The translations under genes were made by a program, and so were the position numbers. Positions 27,017 to 37,341 of a stretch of DNA of 64,000 nucleotides are shown here, piece after piece. The notes beneath the pieces are model-generated. The model did no database searches, was not told the origin of the DNA, and saw nothing but the letters and a program-made list of their open reading frames with translations. Source of the DNA: an uncultured Calothrix sp. (GTDB taxonomy: Bacteria > Cyanobacteriota > Cyanobacteriia > Cyanobacteriales > Nostocaceae). The stretch is taken from NCBI GenBank assembly GCA_937973965.1, contig CALJJQ010000023.1, positions 1-64,000 on the forward strand. Direction: 5' to 3'. Each line of letters opens with the position of its first letter. The first letter of the stretch is position 1.

Positions 27017-28461
27017 AAAAAACTCCTTGTGTGTGATTAACAGTCAAGGTTAAATCCAGACTTTTTCTCAATTCTGGTGAATTTTCAAGTAATAACCCAA
27101 ATCTAGGCAAAATCTAGAGATTTCATCTGGGAAACGCGAATTTGTTACTTGAATCTCCCTTGTCAAGATTTGAGATTATGAAGATGTATTCTGTCTCTCC
27201 ACTTCACAAGTTTCCCCCATGATTGCGTCAAGCTTCGCTGATCGCTATTACTTGATACCCCGACAAAGGAATGTCAGTTCATCTCAAAAATGTCAATTCT
27301 AGTTACATTGCCAATGAATATAAGTAAATTTAATTAAAGGGGAACATCAGAAAAAATCCATTATGCAATTTAGAAATAGACAATTTTGAGCGATTTGTAA
27401 TTGAGTTATTTCGACTGAAAGTCTGGTTTTAATTTACACGCGGAGATGCAATATTGTTCCAACAATACCTCAATCAATTCCCTGATAAACACTAAATGTA
27501 AGTGTATCTTTCAGAACCTATTGTGTGCATTGAAATTTATCAATTTCATGAAAACTTTATATTAGCTTCATCTTATCTTCATATTTTAGCTAATTCGTTG
27601 GTTCAAAAAGATTGATAACTTGTAGATGCAAAACCCTTTTATATCAAGGGTTTGAGCTTGGTTTTAGTTTGGCGTTCAGGTTTATTTGGGCTCGAAACAG
27701 CTTTATTTATCCTTCATAGAGTTGATCCATAGGGAAACACAGTTGCAGATGTTAAAGTAGGGTTTTGAACCATATTTGGGCTGAAATTATATTTTGTAAC
27801 CCACCCTTCTCTTAAATTCTTTCTGTGACTTTATAAGTTTTTTTGTGATTACTGATTCTGATATTAATAATATACACTTTAAAAAGTGGCACATCCAATA
27901 TTGATTATTTACTGAATATGTATTTTTTAGGTTCAGAAAATACTGCACAGATATTTTTTAGATTTTTTTGGTCATATTGAATACAATTTACAAGAATAAA
28001 AAAAATATACTCAGATGCTTTTGGAAGTATAAATAAGCATGTATAAAACAATGGAAATGGGATTTACCTGTATTACTCACCAGTTAAGGGTAAGCGTGAA
28101 TTAATAGCTTAGTTTTCTTTCTATTACCTACTTCCTATTCCCTGATTTGAAAGTGAGTCGGGAGTGAGACCAAATAACTTTCATTCGTTTTGGTGTCAGC
28201 TTTACGTGTAGGCTAATCTCTTTTTGGATTCTAGTATATAGGCGTGAGGTAGCATCAGTGTATTCAGTAAAAAAGACTAATAAGAAGTAGTAAATAAAAC
28301 AGTGAATTACTGGAGCCGATTATTCAAGTCAATTTCATTTCACGGGATGAAAAACCTGGCGATATTTAGGAATAATTTCAGGAATTTGGGTTTGGTGTTA
28401 CTTATGTCGTGGTGAATAGGGTTTAATCTATAGAAGGATTTTGATATACTTATAAATAATC
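27017..28461. other. 1.4-kb gene-free leader between divergent operons
   Basis: No frame longer than about 25 codons looks real here. The left end holds the AAGGAG ribosome site (27023-27028, minus strand) of the WecG-like gene. An 8-bp hairpin, AAACCCTT at 27631-27638 with AAGGGTTT at 27646-27653, is followed by T-rich DNA. A second region, 28145-28215 (GTGAGTCGGGAGTGAG and the TTTGGTGTC that follows), resembles 26082-26128. The rest is AT-rich. It must contain the promoter of the polysaccharide operon on the minus strand and of the HAD gene on the plus strand. Confidence 0.6.
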
Positions 28462-29244
28462 ATGATGACTGCAAATCCAAACCTGTTAGCCTTAGATTTT
28501 GATGGTGTGATTTGTGATGGGTTGATAGAGTATTTCCAGGTAGCTTGGCGAACCTACCGAGATATTTGGCGATCGCAAGATTATGATCCTCCCCAGGGTT
28601 TAGCCCAGAGGTTTTATCCATTGCGAGCGGTGATTGAGACGGGTTGGGAAATGCCTGTACTGATCAGGGCTTTGATGTTGGGTATGGACGATGGGGAGAT
28701 TTTTGCCAATTGGGGGGATATTGTGGTGGAGATTTTGGCCAAGGATAATCTCGAAGCGAAACAAATTGGCGCTCAATTGGATGGTTTGCGGGATAGGTGG
28801 ATTGGGGAGGATTTAGATGGGTGGTTAGATTTACATCGTTTCTATCCGGGGATAGTTGACAAAATTCAGACGATTTTGAATAGTGGGACAAAACTGTATA
28901 TTATTACGACCAAAGAAGGGCGATTTGTTGAGCAGTTGTTAGAGCGATCGCAAATTAATTTAGGGAGTGATTTTATTTTTGGCAAGGAAAATAAACGTCC
29001 CAAGCATGAGATATTGCGGGAGTTGATTAACATTCATAATTTACAGACGGAGCAAGTTTGGTTTGTGGAAGATAGACTAAAGACTTTGGAGTTAGTTGCG
29101 CAACAAGCCGATTTAGTGGGGTTGGGATTATATTTGGCAGACTGGGGTTATAATACCGAAACAGAACGTTTAGCAGCTAAAGCCAATCCCCGCATTCGCC
29201 TAATTAACCTGTCCCAATTTGCTGGAGATTTTAGTCAATGGTAG
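28462..29244 (+). CDS. HAD-superfamily hydrolase
   Basis: The 260-residue cytoplasmic protein has HAD motif I as LLALDFDGVICDG near residues 9-21, giving nucleophile and acid aspartates. Motif II is the threonine in LYIITTKEG near 145, motif III is the lysine in GKENKRPKHEIL, and motif IV is the acidic VWFVEDRLKT. A helical cap lies between motifs I and II. It would be a phosphatase or phosphoglycolate-like hydrolase. The family is seen in cyanobacteria as an uncharacterised HAD protein. A pair of ATG codons opens the frame. The gene stands alone, followed by NurA 291 bp later. Confidence 0.88.
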   Translation: MMTANPNLLALDFDGVICDGLIEYFQVAWRTYRDIWRSQDYDPPQGLAQRFYPLRAVIETGWEMPVLIRALMLGMDDGEIFANWGDIVVEILAKDNLEAKQIGAQLDGLRDRWIGEDLDGWLDLHRFYPGIVDKIQTILNSGTKLYIITTKEGRFVEQLLERSQINLGSDFIFGKENKRPKHEILRELINIHNLQTEQVWFVEDRLKTLELVAQQADLVGLGLYLADWGYNTETERLAAKANPRIRLINLSQFAGDFSQW

Positions 29245-29535
29245 GGACGACCCGTCATCTCTACAGGGGAGGTATATATAAACCACCTGACCTACTTTGA
29301 GGATTGTAGTTCGCAGTCGTGATGGTGAGATTGCTACTTTGCAAGAAACTGCTGTGCGTCTACCTTAACGACCCTACGGTCGATCGGCTACGCGTCTACG
29401 CAATGACATTTAAGGATTATTATAGTTCTGAGTCACGATGATGATATTTCTTCCTGACGTCGCAATGATAAAGAGTCTATTTGTGAGTGTAGATAATTAA
29501 GGTTTAAATCCAAAATCTAAAATCCAAAATCCCTC

Positions 29536-30723
29536 ATGCTAGATTTAACAAAACTGACGCGACAAATACAAGGATTGAGTCAACATCTAACAGAAGAAGC
29601 TGCTGCTAGTCGTCAACGGTTAGAATTGGCTCAAAAACATTTGCAAGTAGCAATCCAGCGTCAGGATGAGTTAGTTCAATTACAACAAAAATGGCGCGAT
29701 CGCATTTTGTTTGCCAATGCGACACCGATGGAACCATTGCATACCCAGGTGGAAATTCCAGCACCGAGTAAGATAAACACGGTAATTGCAACCGATGGTT
29801 CCCAGATTGCTCCGAATCACCACGAGATTGCCTATTGCTATTTAATTAATATTGGTCGGGTGGTATTACATTACGGACAAAATAAACATCCGTTATTGGA
29901 CAGTTTACCGGAAGTGTTTTACAGAGCGGAAGATTTATACGTGTCGCGACAGTGGGGTATCCGTACCGAAGAATGGATGAGTTTTTGTCGTACTGCTAGC
30001 GAAGCAACCGTATTAGCCGAACTAGCTCATCAGGTGCGGTCTGGACAAATGGAATATGTACCTACCCTTGCAATGGTGGATGGTTCCCTAATTTACTGGT
30101 TTTTGGAACAATTACCCTTTGATGCCCGCGATCGCATTTTACCACCGATTTTACAGGCATGGGAACAACTAAAAATCGCCAAAATCCCCATCATGGGTTA
30201 TTTAAGTGCTTCTCGAAATGTGGAAGCCATGAATTTTCTCCGCTTAACTGCTTGTTCCCATCCCGTCCCCGATTGTAGTAGTTTGTGTCCAAATCAAGCA
30301 GATAAGGTTCCCTGTAAACTATTTGAATCCCTGCGGGATACAACCCTCTGGGGAAGTCAACTCCAACCCGGACAACGGGGACCTCTATGGCGAAGTAATG
30401 CGCGTATTCTTGATTTATATCAAGGACAAGAGATATATTTCTGCTATGTACATGTGGGGACGGAAATTGCTAGGATTGAAACCCCCCGTTGGGTCGCAGA
30501 AGATAGTAAATTATTAAATGAAGCCCTGGGAGTGATGTTAGCCCAGGTACAAAAAGGATATGGTTATCCAGTGGCGATCGCAGAAGCCCATAATCAAGCA
30601 GTAGTCAAAGGGGGAGACAAAGCCAGATTCTTTGCTCTGCTGGAAAGACAAATGATTAAGGCTGGATTGCGAAACGTTGGTACATCGTATAAGGAAGCAC
30701 GCAAACGTGGTAGCATTGCGTAA
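29536..30723 (+). CDS. nurA: NurA-domain DNA repair nuclease
   Basis: The 395-residue protein has an N-terminal coiled-coil segment (residues 1-60), followed by the NurA nuclease core. The core has VIATDGSQIAPNHHEIA near 86 with the catalytic-type aspartate, a second acidic patch LAMVDGSLIYWFLEQ near 182, and a late histidine region AIAEAHNQAVVKGGDKARFF. NurA is a 5'-3' exonuclease of double-strand break processing, usually working with HerA; no HerA is adjacent here. The stop overlaps an AGGAG that serves the next gene, pointing to coupled expression. Cyanobacterial NurA proteins share this length and start. Confidence 0.88.
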   Translation: MLDLTKLTRQIQGLSQHLTEEAAASRQRLELAQKHLQVAIQRQDELVQLQQKWRDRILFANATPMEPLHTQVEIPAPSKINTVIATDGSQIAPNHHEIAYCYLINIGRVVLHYGQNKHPLLDSLPEVFYRAEDLYVSRQWGIRTEEWMSFCRTASEATVLAELAHQVRSGQMEYVPTLAMVDGSLIYWFLEQLPFDARDRILPPILQAWEQLKIAKIPIMGYLSASRNVEAMNFLRLTACSHPVPDCSSLCPNQADKVPCKLFESLRDTTLWGSQLQPGQRGPLWRSNARILDLYQGQEIYFCYVHVGTEIARIETPRWVAEDSKLLNEALGVMLAQVQKGYGYPVAIAEAHNQAVVKGGDKARFFALLERQMIKAGLRNVGTSYKEARKRGSIA

Positions 30724-30736
30724 GGAGTAGCATACC

Positions 30737-31564
30737 TTGAATAATTGGCAAGCCGCTATCAAAAATTACCATGACCGCGAACTGGAAACCCGCAAAACCT
30801 GGTATTCTTCCGTCGCTGCGGCCTATAATCATGCTCGACCAATGTATGCTAAATCCCTTATTAAGCAGGCTTTACATTTGGCCCAGTTACCCCGTGATGC
30901 CACCATTTTAGAAATCGGTTGTGGTCCTGGCAATGCCACCATCAGTTTTGCTGAACGGGGTTACAAGATGCTTTGTTTAGAACCCAATGCGGATTTCTAC
31001 GAGTTTGCTTGTCAAAATTGCCGCCTTTACCCCCAGGTGAAGTTTTTGAATGTAGCCCTGGAAGAATGGCAAATCCAACCCGGAAAATTTGATTTAGTAC
31101 TGGGAGCTAACGTGTTTCATTGGATACCACCCCAGTATAGTTATGCGAAATCCGCGATCGCTCTCAAACCAGAGGGTCATTTACTGTTACTGTGGAATTT
31201 GACACCAGAACCAGAATACGAAGACTATCAGAAATTAGCCGAAGTATATCAAGAATATGCACCCGCCTTAATGCGATACGAAGGTCGAGAAACCCAAGCG
31301 ATGATATTAAGAAGTTTTGGGCGAAATGTGATTAATTCCGGCTATTTTCGCAATTTGCAAACCGAAACCATCATCTGTCATACGCGCTACGATGGGGATA
31401 AATACTTAACTCTCCTAGATACATTTACACCCTGTCGCAATTTAGATCCAGAAACGAAAAAGCTGTTATACAAAGGTTTAAGAGCAAAAATCGACAATGA
31501 GTTCGGTGGTCATATTAGTTTATCCTATGCATCCGCCTTCCATTTAGCCCAGAAGAAACCTTAA
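30737..31564 (+). CDS. Class I SAM-dependent methyltransferase
   Basis: The 275-residue protein has motif I ILEIGCGPGNATISF near residue 51, the acidic LCLEPNADF, motif II DLVLGANVFHWI and post-II LKPEGHLLLLWN. The start is TTG at 30737, seven bases or so after GGAGTAG, a likely ribosome site adjoining the NurA stop. It resembles SAM-dependent methyltransferases of the trans-aconitate or UbiE-like type, with no specific substrate readable. A C-terminal helix, KLLYKGLRAKIDNEFGGHI, is family-typical. The gene probably forms one transcript with NurA and ends by overlapping the DUF4351 fragment. Confidence 0.85.
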   Translation: MNNWQAAIKNYHDRELETRKTWYSSVAAAYNHARPMYAKSLIKQALHLAQLPRDATILEIGCGPGNATISFAERGYKMLCLEPNADFYEFACQNCRLYPQVKFLNVALEEWQIQPGKFDLVLGANVFHWIPPQYSYAKSAIALKPEGHLLLLWNLTPEPEYEDYQKLAEVYQEYAPALMRYEGRETQAMILRSFGRNVINSGYFRNLQTETIICHTRYDGDKYLTLLDTFTPCRNLDPETKKLLYKGLRAKIDNEFGGHISLSYASAFHLAQKKP

Positions 31565-31797
31565 AAAACTTGAAAACGTTCCAATAACTCTTCGCGAGAT
31601 AATTGCAGCAGTAAAGGGGTAAATTCTTCCGGTAGTAGCGACAGTATTGGTTCGATAATTTTTGATAATTCTTCATCCAAAGAGCCAAAACGAGTTTTTA
31701 GTAAACTTTTAACGACTTCTTTTTCTCCTTCTATTTTCCCCTGTTCCTCGGCTTCTGCTAACCTTTGGGTATTTTGTAAATGCAGCTCTGGGATCAA
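31561..31797 (-). pseudogene. DUF4351-type C-terminal fragment (Rpn family)
   Basis: This 78-residue frame reads NTQRLAEAEEQGKIEGEKEV, then VVKSLLKTRFGSLDEELSKI and ends LLQLSREELLERFQVF. It is a typical C-terminal tail of cyanobacterial Rpn/PD-(D/E)XK transposase-like proteins. The nuclease N-terminus (about 200 residues) is absent; the 150 bp up to the next gene cannot hold it. It is therefore a decayed remnant. It overlaps the stop of the methyltransferase by four bases. Confidence 0.7.
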
Positions 31798-31949
31798 AAA
31801 ACTTCTTAAATAAATATGGAGTACATGTTTTACCTAGGAAAGTAACCCACGAAACTCTCCCCAGAGCGTCGGATAATGAAGGCAGAAGCTTTATCCCTGT
31901 GTCACCACATAGAGCAGGTCACAAGATGCAACTCCTGTCTCTGATTAAC

Positions 31950-33830
31950 TTAAAATGGAGTTGTGGAGATGGTGAAATAAATCCCGTTTTCTTGCCAGCT
32001 ATTTTTGCGTGAATCTACGGAAATTAGGGGAATACCATAATCTAAACGAGCATTAAACCGTTCACCGAGGTTGAGTTGTAATCCTAAACCAATAGATGCC
32101 AAAGTATTATTATCTAATCTGGCTTCATTACCGGATTTATTCCAGGCTGTACCAATATCAATGAAAGGGATAATGTGTAGTAAATTTTGCCTTTGTTTCC
32201 AAACAGGGAGACGGACTTCGGTGGTAAATATGGCTCCATTGTCTGTAAGTAAAAAATCTTGACGATAACCGCGAACGCTACCTAAACCACCTAAACCAAA
32301 TTGTTCACTTGACAGTAGGGGACGGTCGGCAATTTGCGCATCCCCACGGATCAAGAGTAAAGTGTCTGGTGCAAGTAATCTGACCCACTGAGCTTGTCCA
32401 CGCCAGAGATAAAATCGACTATCGGGGGCGTTATCATTAATTGTGGCATCAAATGCGCCGACTCCGATACTAAATTGCGATCGCGCTGCGAATACTTGGG
32501 TAGTATCCCGTTGTGACCATTCTTGGAAAAATCGCAGTGCGGAAACTCGAACTCGACCCTGGTCGTCAGCTCCAGGTGACAGGGGAAAAGGTGTATCTAG
32601 GAGGGAGGTTTCGCTTTCCCGTCGGGATGCGGTAAATCCAATTGTGAATTCCCCGGATGGTCTTTGGTAGAGGGGTTGACGGTATGTCAATTCGTAGGTA
32701 CGGGAATTGGATACAATATCTAGGTCGTTGAAGGGTGCTTCAATGACGTTGTTAGCGGTGACACTGTAGGAAAAATTAATTGTACCATTGCGAGGGTTGA
32801 TTGGTAAGGAGTAGCTAGCATCAAAGGCATTACTTCCATCTGTATTGGTATAACCAATCGAAAGACCGTCCCCCCACCCCAGTAAATTAGCTTCGCTAAT
32901 TTGTACCCTTCTTCTAAAGGTTCCGACACTCGGTGAACGTCCATTATCCAGGACAATTTGGGTCGTGAAGCTATCCGCTTCCTGTATTCGTACTTCTAAG
33001 ACGTTAGTACCTGGACGTACACCTGCTCCTAGTTCTGCGGAGAGGTTTTTGATTAAAGGATCTAATTGCAGTGTTCGCAAAGCTTCTAAAACCTGGGGAA
33101 CATTCACAGGTTTACGGATGGAGTATTGCAGACGACTACGAATATAGTTGGGGTTTAAACGGGATACACCAGAAACATTGATTGCTTCTAATTCTCCCTC
33201 TACAACTTGAATCTTGACAATTCCATCTTTAATTTCTTGGGGGGGAATAATCGCTCCCGTAGTGACATAACCATTATCTACATACAACTTAGTAATTTGC
33301 GATCGCGCTTCCAGTAATTCAATAAATGATAATTCCCGATTCGTATACTTTTCTAGGATTTCGGCGAATTTCTCCGGTTTATAGATTGTACTTCCTTCCA
33401 CCACAAACTGTTTGACAAAAATGCGGGAGGGAACAGCGCTTTCATCTATTTGGGATGGGGGTGGGGGTGTTTGCGGATTCAGTAACTCGTCTGGAGATGG
33501 TAGGGGAATAATTGGTGTCGGTGCTTCCAATTCTGGTATTCCCGGTTGACCAGGGGTGACATCTTGAGGGGGAGGAACATCCCGACCCGGTGGAATGGGA
33601 TTGGTGGGGATTTGGGCTATTTTTAATTCATCTAGAGTCAGGGGTTTTGGGGGGATAGAAACCATTGAGTTCGCTGATTTTGTCAAGGATTCCTGACTAT
33701 TTAGGGTATTTGCTAATCCCATTTGCATCGGTATTATTACCCATGCACATCCTGTCAACATAGGAATTAGATTTAATTGCCATTGATTTTGTAATAGGAA
33801 AGAAAAATTCTGAAGTTGATTTTGATACAT
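31950..33830 (-). CDS. ShlB/FhaC-type outer membrane secretion protein
   Basis: The 626-residue protein has a hydrophobic N-terminal stretch, then a Pro-rich linker at about 85-140. A POTRA_2 domain follows at about 140-215 with VKQFVVEGSTIYKPEKFAEI, TNRELSFIELLEARSQI and VTTGAIIPPQEIKDGIVKIQ. A ShlB-type barrel of alternating strands ends in FTISTTPF. A conserved VRGYR motif near residue 518 is the lid-lock VRGY signature of TpsB/Omp85 proteins. It would export a TpsA adhesin or enzyme across the outer membrane. No TpsA gene is adjacent. It is divergent from the HlyD-like gene. Confidence 0.9.
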   Translation of the reverse strand: MYQNQLQNFSFLLQNQWQLNLIPMLTGCAWVIIPMQMGLANTLNSQESLTKSANSMVSIPPKPLTLDELKIAQIPTNPIPPGRDVPPPQDVTPGQPGIPELEAPTPIIPLPSPDELLNPQTPPPPSQIDESAVPSRIFVKQFVVEGSTIYKPEKFAEILEKYTNRELSFIELLEARSQITKLYVDNGYVTTGAIIPPQEIKDGIVKIQVVEGELEAINVSGVSRLNPNYIRSRLQYSIRKPVNVPQVLEALRTLQLDPLIKNLSAELGAGVRPGTNVLEVRIQEADSFTTQIVLDNGRSPSVGTFRRRVQISEANLLGWGDGLSIGYTNTDGSNAFDASYSLPINPRNGTINFSYSVTANNVIEAPFNDLDIVSNSRTYELTYRQPLYQRPSGEFTIGFTASRRESETSLLDTPFPLSPGADDQGRVRVSALRFFQEWSQRDTTQVFAARSQFSIGVGAFDATINDNAPDSRFYLWRGQAQWVRLLAPDTLLLIRGDAQIADRPLLSSEQFGLGGLGSVRGYRQDFLLTDNGAIFTTEVRLPVWKQRQNLLHIIPFIDIGTAWNKSGNEARLDNNTLASIGLGLQLNLGERFNARLDYGIPLISVDSRKNSWQENGIYFTISTTPF

Positions 33831-34114
33831 GTTTGAGAATAGCCTTTTTGTGATGCAACTGAGGATAGAGGGTGTGAGTAAGTATCTATTAAAGTTTTAG
33901 TATTTTCTCATATTTAACGTGCTGTGATATTACTTAATTGATGAGGTATGGGATTACATAAATTACCGAAATTCAAATCCGGTCAAGATTTCCGGATGAG
34001 ATTACTGAGAGATTTTGCAGGAATACCGGAATATGGGATGCTGGACTTAGGCTCCTCCCACAGCAGTTTTAGTGTTGTTTTCAGCATCACAGGTTGCGAC
34101 TATCAAGGAAAAAA

Positions 34115-35519
34115 ATGCAAAACTCTGACATTTCTCAACCAATTCACACCCATGAGCCATCTGTACCAACTCCCCCAGATGAAACTTCACCCATTCAACC
34201 CTGGTTAGGGAAATCATTGTTGATTAACCCCCTATTCCTAATTGGTTTCGGATTGATTAGTACGAGCGCGATCGCAATCCTCTTCTGGGGATGGCGACAT
34301 TGGCAGTATTTACAATCATTTGAAGCCACTAATAATGCCTATGTCTTCAGTAACATTACTAGCATAGACGCTCGTATTCCCGGTAAAGTAGAAAAAATCT
34401 TTGTCCATCCGCAACAACAAGTAAAAAAAAGGAACAGTAATTGCCCAATTAAATTCCCAACCATACACAGCTAAATTGCGACAAGCACAGGGGAATTTAC
34501 AACAAGCCACATTAGCATTACAACTTGCACAGGAAAATTTACGCCAAACCCAAATTCAAAAACCAAAAACCGAGCAACTCCAGCAAATTCATCAAATTCA
34601 AACTCCAAATATCAAAAATCTCCGCACCAACATCCACAACACACGTCAGCAAATCCAAAAACTAGACGAAATTTATTTAAAAGCAGAACTGGATTACCAA
34701 AGGTATCGTCAACTAAACCAACAAGGCTTAATATCCCTTGCAACCCTTGTCCCCACCCAAAGATACTACGAACGATTGCGAATTAAACGTGATCAGAGTC
34801 TGGAAAAATGGCAACAAACGCAAGCTAAACTCAGACAAGCTCAAATAAATTATCTCGATACAGAAATCGCCAAACTACCTACTTCATCCAGTTTACCCCA
34901 CTCCCCATCTCCTTTCGACCAACGGGAGGAGGAAATCCAGAAACAACAAAACCTGGAGCAAATCCGCAAATTCAACCACCAAAAAGAACTTGTTCGTCAA
35001 TCCCAACAAATTCATCAACAAATTTATAACTACGAATTTAGCAAGCTCAGAGTCAAAATCGCTCATGGTATCATCACCCAACTACAAAAACAACTCCAAG
35101 CAGCCAAATATCAACTAGCATCCACCAAAATTATCGCCCCCATGCATGGTAAAATTGGCTTTAGTCAAATTGAGGTAGGAACGCAGGTTAAACCAGGTCA
35201 AACCCTGATGTCCCTCATTCCTGAACCCAACTCAATTGCAGCCCATTTTCGTCCAGAACAACTCAAAAATATTCAACCTGGACAACCCGTCAAAATCAAC
35301 ATCAGTAGCTTCGGAAATCAAACAATTTCCGGTCAAGTGAAAAAAATCCCCCCCACAGACCCAAAAATTACAAATAAGCACCAAAATCCTACTTTTGTCC
35401 CAGCTCCTGTCAAAATAGGCTTTGATCAGCATCAACTCACTCAAAACCAAAACCCCATCCGTTTGATTCCCGGAACACCAGCAACAGTCAAGGTTTTGAT
35501 TAGACACAATCTGGAGTAA
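34115..35519 (+). pseudogene. HlyD/EmrA-like membrane fusion protein, frameshifted at A8
   Basis: Two frames give one continuous fusion protein of about 467 residues. The first encodes a cytoplasmic tail, one membrane segment (LFLIGFGLISTSAIAILFWG) and the lipoyl-half GKVEKIFVHPQQQVKK. After GTAAAAAAAAGG at about 34421-34432, with eight A residues, the sense continues in another frame as GTVIAQLNSQPYTAKLRQAQ, then coiled coil and a barrel ending RHNLE. Seven A residues would keep the frame. The start is ATG 34115 with AAGGA just upstream; a TTG at 34094 is less likely. The partner may be an exporter elsewhere or the ShlB-type gene opposite. Confidence 0.85.
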
Positions 35520-35880
35520 TTTTGGATTTTGGATTAAATATCCTTGCAGAACTCGCTAATAAATAGGGAGTAGGGAATGGGGAGTAGTGAATAGTGTAGA
35601 TGTGTAGCAGTTTCTCGGAGGGTGTCGGGGAAAAACCACTTCCATAGCTCCCGATGTAATACCATTTACCTAAAACTTTGATGATTTTGATACATCTTCT
35701 TCCCCTGCATTCCCTAAATGTATCAACTCCAAAGTAAAACAGTATAAACAGTACATGACAGTACAGGAGTACGTGTCAGCAACTTACTTTCAAGCAAGTA
35801 ATTTAAATCTTGAGAGCAAACATGGCGTTACACCAAGCTACGCTCATAGTAACGCCAAACCGGTACAAAAGGGATGTAAA
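35520..35880. other. 361-bp convergent gap with small repeats
   Basis: The gap separates convergent genes and shows no coding potential. It has a heptamer-like GGGAGTAGGGAATGGGGAGTAG near 35566, a GATACATCTTCTTCCCCTGC unit at 35689 shared with 54004 and 10371, and tandem ACAGTA motifs near 35740-35765. No clear terminator hairpin with a T run was seen. Confidence 0.5.
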
Positions 35881-36225
35881 TTAGAAACCGGGTAATTCCA
35901 AACCTGCGGTTAACTCTTCCATCCGTTCCCGCATCGTTGTAGTAGACTTATTGTAGGCATCTTTCATTGCTGCTGTCACCAAATCCGAAAGTACCTCTGC
36001 ACCCTCATTCAGCGCATTAGCCGAAATTTCTACCCGTCGAGGTTCCTGGTTCCCACTGACGATGACTTTTACCAAACCACCACCAGCTTCCCCTTCAATT
36101 TCCATCACTTCCAATTCTTCTTGAAGTTTCTTTGCACCTTCTTGAACCTGCTGGGCTTTTTTGAAAGCATCAGCTAATTCTTTCATTTTACCCAGACCGA
36201 AGCCAAATCCCTGTCCTTTACTCAT
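35881..36225 (-). CDS. YbaB/EbfC nucleoid-associated protein
   Basis: The 114-residue protein begins [20 protein letters not shown] and has the family core [40 protein letters not shown] and [12 protein letters not shown]. YbaB-family proteins are small homodimers that bind DNA and shape the nucleoid. A GAGG four bases before the ATG is a good ribosome site. Length and sequence are normal for cyanobacteria. In many cyanobacteria the gene lies near recR or murB, but neither is in this window. Confidence 0.93.
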   Translation of the reverse strand: MSKGQGFGFGLGKMKELADAFKKAQQVQEGAKKLQEELEVMEIEGEAGGGLVKVIVSGNQEPRRVEISANALNEGAEVLSDLVTAAMKDAYNKSTTTMRERMEELTAGLELPGF

Positions 36226-36506
36226 ATTTCCTCAATTCTTCCTGTGGTTATTCAAGACAAAAACAAATTTCATTATAAATTGGGGTGGTCAGTTGCCAAT
36301 TTTTCAGTCAATAAGCAATTTAACCTCAACGTTCTGATAAATACTAACAGAGGTTTTCACAAAATGTTACTCCTTCCCCCCTATCCTTGTTCTCTCCACC
36401 TCAAACCTTAGTATTTGTAGCAGTAGATAGTCGTACATATATACTGTTTATCTGAATTTCTCTCCTATCCCTCCTACTCCCTATTCCCTACTCCCTAATT
36501 CCCTAT

Positions 36507-36752
36507 TTATGAACCAAATTTACGACGAAAGCGTGGATCGAAGTGATGTTTTTTGCGGACATTACATGTTAGACAGAGGGTTTGCAGGTTGCTGATGTCG
36601 TTTGTACCACCCTGGAATAGGGGAATAATGTGATCGATGGTTAAATTTGTTTGGGGACTTTGTTGACCGCAACTTTGACATTGATAGTTATCCCGTTCAA
36701 AAACGTATTGTCTGACCCTATGGGGAATGGGAATACGTGGATGTTTGGTCAT
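36507..36752 (-). CDS. Small HNH endonuclease
   Basis: The 81-residue protein consists mainly of one HNH domain. It has paired CxxC ligands (CQSCG and CLTCNVRK) and the motif LTIDHIIPLFQGGTNDISNL with the catalytic DH, then an asparagine and histidine region ending KKHHFDPRF. Such compact HNH proteins are frequent in cyanobacteria. They may act as free-standing nucleases, or accompany mobile DNA, without a visible partner here. It follows the KGK-domain gene by 17 bp on the same strand, so the two may be co-transcribed. A role in restriction or DNA repair cannot be read from the sequence. Confidence 0.88.
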   Translation of the reverse strand: MTKHPRIPIPHRVRQYVFERDNYQCQSCGQQSPQTNLTIDHIIPLFQGGTNDISNLQTLCLTCNVRKKHHFDPRFRRKFGS

Positions 36753-36769
36753 GGGTGATTGACTGTTGT

Positions 36770-37135
36770 TTATTTGCTGGTGAGATTGCGGAGGTCATCT
36801 AGGGGAGATAGATGGGAGTTTGCTGCTGTTTCTGTGACATCGGGTTGATCGGGGATGAATTCGAAGGTGATATTAATCTTAATTTTTCCCTTTTGCCAAC
36901 CACCACCCTCTGTTTGCAAAAGTTCACATTCAATCCCGCTATCAAATAATTCTGGTAAGTTAGCGATATTTTTCATGTCAAATTGATTGACTAAGTAGTC
37001 ATTTAAGTTGGAATAGAGTTTGTTTTTGAATGATTGAATAATGTTGTCTAGGGCTTTGCCAATTTTATATATTCTATCCTTGACTGAAATTACATCTCCG
37101 TAATTAAAGTTTTTAATGATTTTGGATGTTTCCAT
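36770..37135 (-). CDS. KGK domain protein
   Basis: The product has about 121 residues beginning METSKIIKNFNYGDVISVKD. Its middle carries GIECELLQTEGGGWQKGKI followed by INITFEFIPD, the signature of the KGK family, which is found mainly in cyanobacteria and has no known function. A longer reading from 37219 adds a hydrophobic, Phe/Ser-rich stretch that is not family-like, so the ATG at 37135 is preferred. The gene lies directly upstream of the HNH gene. The C-terminus is polar and probably disordered. Confidence 0.8.
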   Translation of the reverse strand: METSKIIKNFNYGDVISVKDRIYKIGKALDNIIQSFKNKLYSNLNDYLVNQFDMKNIANLPELFDSGIECELLQTEGGGWQKGKIKINITFEFIPDQPDVTETAANSHLSPLDDLRNLTSK

Positions 37136-37341
37136 TGTCTTGCAGTTGAATTGAGTACCGTTATAAGAGCTAAAAAATATTACACTAGACAATATAAAAA
37201 CCTGACAATTATCGAACAAAAATCAAATTTTATTTAAAGGCAAAACCTTGAGTTGCGTCGGTTGAGTTGAAGAAGAAAATCCAACATTTTAGGTATTGTG
37301 TTGGGTTATGCTGTACCTAACCTAAAATTATCTACTTTTTA

